Shown here one piece after another: positions 59,094-64,000 of a stretch of DNA of 64,000 nucleotides; position 1 is the first letter of the stretch, and each line of letters starts with the position of its first letter. A model generated the notes under the pieces. The model worked only from the letters and a program-made list of their open reading frames with translations. It was not told the origin of the DNA and searched no databases. Both the position numbers and the translations under genes were made by a program. The stretch covers positions 1,054,001 to 1,118,000 of the forward strand of contig KV748199.1 of assembly GCA_001692895.1 (NCBI GenBank). Reading direction: 5' to 3'. This DNA comes from Cenococcum geophilum 1.58 (taxonomy: Eukaryota; Ascomycota; Dothideomycetes; Gloniales; Gloniaceae).

Positions 59094-59363
59094 TGTCTAA
59101 TTACAGCACCTGTTGTACCGCGCGTATTTACGCGTTTGGTACACCAGGTACGCGTTTACGCGTTTAGTGCACTAACCACTCGCTTACGCGTCTGGTGCAC
59201 TTATGAAGCACTGACTAATTAGGGGGGAGGTGTATTAGTATATAGACCACGTAGTCTGCTTCAATACAACCGACAGTCACCACTGTCTAAATGAGCATAC
59301 AATACTATACGTATTTCGTGCCCCTAGACACGACTCACTTATACCATTAAATTGGTACCGACA
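59094..59363 (+). repeat. 3' LTR of the 270-bp-LTR element
   Basis: 270 bp, paired with 56117-56386; the differences are C/T changes such as TGATTAC/TAATTAC and ACCAACC/ACTAACC. Confidence 0.95.
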
Positions 59364-59368
59364 AAGAG

Positions 59369-59730
59369 TTAACGATTAAGTAAGAAGTTAGACTATATTA
59401 GACTAGGACCTTTCGAAATTATATAGAGGATTTTATTGGTTACGTTTAAGTTAGACCTACCAGCTAAAATAAAGATCTACCCTATATAGCATATCGCAAT
59501 ACTAGAGTCAGTATATAGGGATATTAAGCTACCGGTTTATAAAGCAGACACATATAGAGGATAGGAGGAAGACAAATAGTAAGTTTTAAAGATTGTTAAT
59601 TATAAGGACATTAACAACAAAATATAGTACAAGGTTAAGTAAATAGGCTATACTAAGACTACCTAGGAGCTACTAGAGAATCTAAAAAATGCTATAGGAA
59701 AGGTATAGGAGTATTAGAAGAAATTAGGTT
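59369..59730 (+). pseudogene. Gyp1 copy II integrase C-terminal end and chromodomain
   Basis: Continues the frame interrupted at 56111: LDYIRLGPFEII (about 59389-59425), LPAKMKIYPIQHIAILESVY (about 59458-59517), and the chromodomain-like YKDINNKIQYKVK(stop)IGYTKTT (about 59602-59664). Ends in ENLKNAIGKVQEYQKKLG. Chromodomains target such elements to heterochromatin in known chromoviruses. Confidence 0.85.
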
Positions 59731-59779
59731 AGGCAGTATTAATAAGGAAGGATTACTAAAGAATAAGTTACCTAAGGGG

Positions 59780-60140
59780 GACCTAAAAAGAGTAGTTGCC
59801 GAACTACTTAAATCTGTTTCCTTCTCTATTAGAGGAGAATCCGTTCTTTTATTACCTAATTCCTATAGATCTTATTTTATAAGTTTCCACTCCTTAGAAT
59901 AAACCTTCTTATAAACCTTCTTAAGACAAAGCAGATAAGCAGATGCCGTAATTTAAGTATCTAGAGCCTTCTGTTCCGCGTTACGGGAACGTTCCAACTT
60001 AGTAAGGGCTTACAATAGTTTACCATCTAGCCGTATAGTAGTAGATTAAACACGAGACCCTAAGATAAATTAATTAGGGAACTAGATAACTATTAAGAGT
60101 AATAAATCGCGCATACTTAGTATTAGAAGTAGAGCGAACG
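59780..60140 (-). pseudogene. Antisense reading-frame remnant between pol and 3' LTR (Gyp1 copy II)
   Basis: Opposite strand to pol, about 60060-59760: LGSRVQSTTIRLDGKLLQAL, TKLERSRNAEQKALDTQI, YLLCLKKVYKKVYSKEWKLI, then ETDLSSSATTLFRSPLGNLF. Stops are few and RIP-type if read on this strand. The best-preserved of three parallel copies. Charged and probably helical in the middle, Ser-rich at the end. Unknown function; it may be a real accessory gene or chance. Confidence 0.5.
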
Positions 60141-60451
60141 TTATAGGATAAACAAATATTCGCTTTAGTACACTCCAAACAAGAGGACGGTTATCGTGAA
60201 GATGGGTTCGCTAACGTAATATAAACTAACCCCTCTTTTAAATAACGAGAATACGGAGACGGTATAATCTTACTAAGAGATAATATTGCAGTAATAGTGC
60301 GAGCACGACGTTGGGCGTGTAAAGAAGAAATTGCTTTAGGTATAATAAGCAATAATATTAACTAAATTGATTAGACGGACATTATACCTTTAGTAAATAA
60401 CTTAAAGATATTTTGAATTTTTAAGGACAAAGATAAAGAGGAGGGAGATGG

Positions 60452-60876
60452 TGTTATAGACGCTTTAAGTACGATATTATAACTACTTGGAGAAGAGATA
60501 AAAGAAGCTAGTTGGTTGATTTAAGCACGGTTTAGGATAGAGCCGATAGAACTATATAATAAGGAATAGTAACTAAGGTTATATAATATACTACGTATTA
60601 AATAAGAGGAATAAGAGGAACTTACGTACCTTATATATAAGACGTATATTACGTATAAGAGGGATTTTATAGGAGTACGGTTGTATATTTAAGGACCCTT
60701 AGTCCCTACCTAGATAGTTCCTTCCTTGTAGTGATTCTTAGAATATAATTGGAGTTAATCTATTAGGCAACCACTCTACTAGTTATTATTACGTTGTTAA
60801 CTTTTGTACTTGTATTTCCTATATACCTAGCCCAATAACGAGCCTATTGTAGTTCTTGCTATAAGGTTCCGTTACA
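60452..60876 (+). repeat. Gyp1 copy II 3' LTR
   Basis: TGTTATAGACGC to TTCCGTTACA (425 bp), followed by AGTAT and then the second part of the Gyp1b 3' LTR. Confidence 0.95.
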
Positions 60877-60881
60877 AGTAT

Positions 60882-61213
60882 AGGAGGCGCTAGGACTGAT
60901 TAAGCTATAAAATAAGGAGTAGCTAAGTTATATAGCTAGTTACGTTATAAGTTTAGAACGTGGGAACGCGATATACTAACGTACTAACGTACTAATATAC
61001 TAAACCTTTACTATAGGGAGGAGTTATATATTTAAGGACGTACAGTCTCTATAGATAGTTTCTCTCTCTTTATAGTAAATCTTAGAATATAATTAGAGTT
61101 AATCTATTAGGTAACTACTCTACTAGCTATGTTTATATTGTTAACTATTCTATACCTATATACCTAGCCTATTAATAAGTTTACTATAGTATTTCCTATA
61201 AGGCTTTATTATA
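60882..61213 (+). repeat. Gyp1b 3' LTR, second part
   Basis: AGGAGGCGCTAGG to GGCTTTATTATA continues the LTR begun at 49602. It is followed by the ATAGA duplication (61214-61218) and by part B of the helicase-like pseudogene. Confidence 0.9.
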
Positions 61214-61218
61214 ATAGA

Positions 61219-61605
61219 GGTGGATCTTTTACTTACTCTAGAGTATTTCCTACTTATTTTATTAAAAGTGCTCTCTAAGACCGCCCTAATTAAACTTCCT
61301 AATTAGGGCCTTGTATTAGGCTTTAAATTTAGCCTATACTAAGTAGTATATATAGCTTAGGTATTTAAGCAAGAGAGAATAATTAAAAGAGGTGGTATTT
61401 ATGCAGACAAACCTAGCGCGGGTAAGACTATATAAATAATCGCTTAATAGCTAATAAACTACTTTTATTATTAGAATATAATAGACGTTTAAGAGGCCTA
61501 AGCCGCTAGGGATATAACCCGCTATTTACCTAAAATGTATCCGCCGGATATAAAATACCTATAGGTAGTAAAGCAGCTGATTATATACTATATTAGCATT
61601 TTGTT
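61219..61605 (+). pseudogene. Helicase-like pseudogene, part B (Walker A)
   Basis: In frame with part A across the Gyp1b insertion. KRGGIYADKPSAGKTI (about 61390-61437) matches the nucleotide-binding motif I context GGILADxxGxGKT of SNF2-type ATPases, with upstream QVFKQERII. Downstream the frame reads ARDITRYLPKMYPPDIKYL (about 61507-61563) up to the S3 repeats. Stops are RIP-type. The remaining helicase motifs are absent here, so SNF2-like assignment rests on one motif plus frame conservation. RIP damage implies it was multicopy. Confidence 0.6.
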
Positions 61606-61699
61606 GGGGTGCTAAGATCCTGGAGGCCTTTTGATAGGATTTTGATTTTCCTGATCCCTGATAGGCTCCTGGTAGGCTCCTGGTAGGACTTTTGATTTT

Positions 61700-61960
61700 C
61701 TTGATCGTCCTGATTATCCTGATAGGAACCTATTATCCTGATGCGTTTCTGATAGGGCCCTATTATCCTGATGCGTTCCTGACAAGGGCCTTATTATCTT
61801 GATGCGTTCCTGACAGGACCTTATTATCCTGATGCGTTCCTAATAGGACCCTACTATCCTGATGCGTTCCTGATAGGGCCCTATTATCCTGATGCGTTCC
61901 TGATAGGACCCTACTATCCTGATGCGTTCCTGATAGGAACCTACCATCCTGATACGCTCC
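61700..61960. repeat. 30 bp tandem repeat, CCTGATGCGTTCCTGATAGG type
   Basis: About eight copies of CCTGATGCGTTCCTGATAGG plus RCCCTATTAT. A multiple of three, so the opposite strand stays open (GTHQD repeats), which I treat as a by-product of the array. Not found in S1; S2 has only a short relative near 35285. Confidence 0.9.
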
Positions 61961-61989
61961 TGAAAGCAACACCCCACCCACCCCCCCCA

Positions 61990-62240
61990 AAACGACTCTA
62001 GCGACACCTATGTACGCGAAGCTCTGCGTATAGAGGCTCTACACAAAGCTCTGCGTATAGAGGCTCTGCACGAGGCTCTGCACGAAGCTCTACACGAAGC
62101 TCTACATGAAGCTCTGCGTATAGAGGCTCTGTACAAAGCTCTGCACAAAGCTCTATACGAAGCTCTACGTATAGAGGCTCTGCACGAGGCTCTGCGCGAA
62201 GCTCTGCGTACGGAGGCTTTACACGAAGCTCTGCATCGGG
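61990..62240. repeat. 12 bp satellite in S3
   Basis: GAAGCTCTGCGTATAGAGGC-type units, the reverse complement of the GAGCTTCGTGTA array in S1. Roughly twenty copies. Confidence 0.9.
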
Positions 62241-62379
62241 TCCCCGCTATATTTCCGATAGCCTCTACACGTTCCTTTGCCAAGTATACCCCCTATGTAG
62301 CTACCTTATTTTTTACCCTTCCTTTCTTTCTTACATCCTCCCTACCTAGGGAGGCACCAGAACGGCAGCTAGTAGAGGA

Positions 62380-62590
62380 CCGTTGTTAGAACTAGACGAC
62401 TATCGCCAGAACTAGACGACCGTCGCCAGAACTAGACGACCGTCGCCAGAACTAGACGGCCGTTACCAGAACCAGACGACTGCCCTAGAACCAGACGACC
62501 GTTACTAGAACTAGACGACCGTCGCCAGAACTAGACGACCGTCGCTAGAACCAGACGACTGTTACTAGAGCCAGACGACGACCGTTTGAA
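62380..62590. repeat. 20 bp minisatellite in S3
   Basis: About ten regular copies of CCAGAACTAGACGACCGTCG, the same orientation as S2 and opposite to S1. Regular spacing here contrasts with the degraded S2 array. Confidence 0.9.
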
Positions 62591-63195
62591 TAACCAGCCA
62601 GCGAACACCACGAACGATTTAATTAATCGATTGATTGAATTGAACTAAAGCTTCGATATTGGCCCGTCACCAAATCAAATTAAGACCTCCTAGGGAGGCA
62701 CCCTAGACGACCACCGTTTGAATGTATAGCTAGCGAACGGCTATAGAGAACGATTCGAATTAGTTAGAGCCTTCGATCGGGCCGACCCCTCCCCCGAATT
62801 AAATCAGACACTGATATATAGGCAGGTAGACAGGCAGGCAGGCAGGTAGGCAGGNAGGCAGGTAGGCAGGTAGGTAGGCAGGCAGGCAGGCACTAGGCCT
62901 AGTTAGGAAATCAGTACACGGCCGGTGGATCGTTAGGAACACCGCCAATTGATGATTTGGGGCCTCTGCGACTGGCTTCCCATTGTCTCCTTAATTAATC
63001 GCTTGACGCCCAAGTGATTATCTCCCTAGAGCGGCGCAGAGCTCCTATGATAGACAGACAGTAGGTAGGAAGGATTAATTTAGATTATATATCCTGTATA
63101 TAGCATAGGGCATAAAATTAAACTAGTTTTTATATTTATTGGCTAGCTATAAATACTAGAGCATTAATATGCTTTATTTTAAATTTTTAAAAATT
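62591..63195. other. S3 backbone between arrays
   Basis: Contains GAATAACCAGCCAGCGAACA (about 62588), a partial second copy near 62715 (GAATGTATAGCTAGCGAACG), the (GGCA/GGTA)n array at 62821-62892 with one N, and 62940-63060, which matches S1 (about 23585-23625) in reverse. No gene visible. Confidence 0.6.
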
Positions 63196-63335
63196 ATTAT
63201 TATCCTAATTGTCCTGATAGTACTGACAGTACTAATGGTACTAATAGTCCTGATAGTCCTAATTGTCCTAGTAGTCCTAATGGTCCTAATGGTCCTAATA
63301 GTCCGGGTGGTCCGGGCGACCTCCTAATAGGCTCC
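63196..63335. repeat. ~9-12 bp tandem array, CTGATAGTCCTAAT type
   Basis: Imperfect copies of CCTAAT/CCTGAT plus AGTACT/AGTCCT/TGGTCC words. Non-coding, adjacent to TCCTGACAGGAAACCG (63336), which resembles TIR sequence but is not at a visible boundary. Confidence 0.75.
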
Positions 63336-63424
63336 TGACAGGAAACCGAGTGTAAGTGTCTTCTGGAGATCCTGACAGCCCTAACAGGAGCTATTAGGAA
63401 CCTATTAGTACCGCTAGGAGGTAT

Positions 63425-63947
63425 TAATAATTTCCTAATGCACTATAAAGATAACTCTAAGAAGCTATACCCTATAGACCTATAGTAAGGCTACTTAGTT
63501 GTCCTTACGCTAACCCTAGGCCTACTAGGATTCCTAAAAGACGTAAGTATAATATTATAAGACGGCGCGATTATAAAGCGCCCTAACTTACCCTAGATTA
63601 CAATTCTTACCCCTAGCTATAATAAAGTTAAGATATTTAGTAAACTAAAAAAGGATAAATAGCTATAAATCTATAAGGCTCTTAAGTGGACCGATAAGGA
63701 ATAATGGGAGAATAACAACAATATATATCTAGTTAGTAAGACTTTTTTATTATACCTATAGGGTAAAGCTAGGTTTAAGAATAATTATTACCCTACCCCT
63801 AATATAATGGAACTATTAGCGCTAAGATACTTAACCTAATTCCTTCTAATTATTACGCGAAATTATATTACTATATAACTAATACGCGAGCTTATTACTA
63901 TATAAACTAGTATATAGAAATACTTAAATAGCTAAACTACTAGACCA
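63425..63947 (+). pseudogene. Helicase-like pseudogene, possible part C
   Basis: A plus-strand frame with RIP-type stops only: LMHYKDNSKKLYPIDL at the start, then LTLGLLGFLKDVSII, LPQITILTPSYNKVKIFSKL (about 63588-63650) and YKALKWTDKEQWENNNNIYL (about 63677-63736). It ends at the S4 terminus. ITILTP could correspond to the motif Ia region (TLVVTPxSL) of SNF2-type ATPases, which would place it after part B. That link is tentative, because the spacing from motif I is longer than usual and S3 intervenes. Confidence 0.4.
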
Positions 63948-63949
63948 TA

Positions 63950-64000
63950 CGTCAGGAAAAAATTTACCAGCATCTAATTTTACTTTTCTGCCATTTCAGC
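63950..64000. mobile_element. S4: left end of another TIR element, running off the window
   Basis: CGTCAGGAAAAAATTTACC after TA (63948-63949) matches the S2 terminus CGTCAGGAAAACGGG. It is followed by TTCTGCCATTTCAGC, similar to the ~41 bp repeats just inside S2. Confidence 0.65.

Larger units (their letters stand above)
56117..59363 (+). mobile_element. Non-autonomous LTR retrotransposon with 270 bp LTRs
   Basis: Two 270 bp LTRs (56117-56386 and 59094-59363), TGTCT...CCGACA, and the 5 bp duplication AAGAG (56112-56116 and 59364-59368). The Gyp1 chromodomain frame rejoins on excision. The interior has a repeat-rich leader, one long RIP-broken frame and a 3' repeat region, but no reverse transcriptase, integrase or protease. 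The LTRs differ at only a handful of C/T positions, so this is among the youngest insertions here. Confidence 0.95.
49674..60876 (+). mobile_element. Gyp1 copy II, complete LTR retrotransposon (with nested insertion)
   Basis: Two 425 bp LTRs (49674-50098 and 60452-60876) and a 5 bp duplication AGTAT (49669-49673 and 60877-60881). Order: LTR, gag, long linker, protease, reverse transcriptase, RNase H, integrase, chromodomain, antisense frame, LTR, as in Ty3/gypsy chromoviruses. The LTRs differ mainly by transitions. Without the 270-bp-LTR element in it, the copy is about 7.9 kb. It is inactive because of RIP stops. Confidence 0.95.
61606..63420. mobile_element. S3: satellite-rich element related to S1 and S2
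   Basis: It holds the same modules as S1 in reverse complement: 12 bp satellite (61990-62240), spacer (62245-62370), 20 bp minisatellite (62380-62590), CGATTGATTGAATT edge, tetranucleotide array (62821-62892) and the GATGATTTGGGGCCTC block (62950). The left part matches S2 (GATCCTGGAGGCC, about 61615). I cannot see its terminal inverted repeats; boundaries are set by the pseudogene frames on either side. Confidence 0.6.

Noticed and set aside
61763-61990. 75-codon minus-strand frame with GTHQD repeats
   Set aside because: Product of the 30 bp tandem array.
62008-62283. 91-codon Arg/Ala/Ser-rich minus-strand frame
   Set aside because: 12 bp satellite again; no other support.

Overview
The window looks like a gene-poor, AT-rich compartment of a filamentous ascomycete (Pezizomycotina) that carries strong repeat-induced point mutation (RIP). 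Reading frames of reverse transcriptase, integrase, Gag and chromodomain proteins can be followed for kilobases. They are broken almost only by TAA/TAG where CAA, CAG or TGG is expected, and copies of one repeat differ mainly by C-to-T and G-to-A changes at CpA/TpG. I see no intact protein gene, tRNA, rRNA, CRISPR array or bacterial feature. The species cannot be named from this window.

Element families (working names). (1) A Tad1-like LINE, copies A (138-3653, -), B (7568-13204, +), C (16655-18766, +) and D (31004-35008 plus 39222-about 40931, -). (2) Gyp1, a Ty3/gypsy chromovirus with ~424 bp LTRs: copy I (parts at 3654-5494 and 13205-21394), copy II (49674-60876), copy III (LTR pieces at 1-137 and 7223-7567). 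(3) Gyp1b, a relative with ~419 bp LTRs (41670-61213). (4) Gyp2 (5500-7169 and 21400-27893). (5) Gyp3 (27894-31003). (6) A 3.25 kb non-autonomous LTR element (56117-59363). (7) Four loci, S1-S4, of terminal-inverted-repeat and/or satellite-rich elements (23143-26029, 35009-39221, about 61606-63420, and 63950 to the window end). (8) Three short insertions inside Gyp1b. Beneath these lies a thrice-interrupted ATPase/helicase-like pseudogene (41131-41669, 61219-61605, 63425-63947).

Layout: the window is a stack of nested insertions, and several layers can be peeled off exactly. The 270-bp-LTR element sits in Gyp1 copy II (duplication AAGAG). Copy II sits in the 3' LTR of Gyp1b (AGTAT). Gyp1b sits in the helicase-like pseudogene (ATAGA), whose frame resumes when Gyp1b is removed. 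LINE C sits in Gyp1 copy I (14 bp duplication). Copy I sits in the integrase of Gyp2 (ATAGG). S1 sits in the reverse transcriptase of Gyp2 (TA). S2 splits LINE D.

The most informative result is an inversion. LINE A and LINE B have swapped flanks: the A 5' flank matches the B 3' flank (13 bp duplication), and the B 5' flank matches the A 3' flank (12 bp). Turning the 3654-7567 interval back completes one Gyp1 LTR (345+78 bp), joins Gyp1 copy I to its own 3' LTR, and restores an open integrase frame in Gyp2. This points to ectopic recombination between two oppositely oriented LINEs. Other leads are the modular satellite elements, a recurrent antisense reading frame between pol and the 3' LTR of Gyp1/Gyp1b, and a pol-less LTR element carrying one long reading frame.
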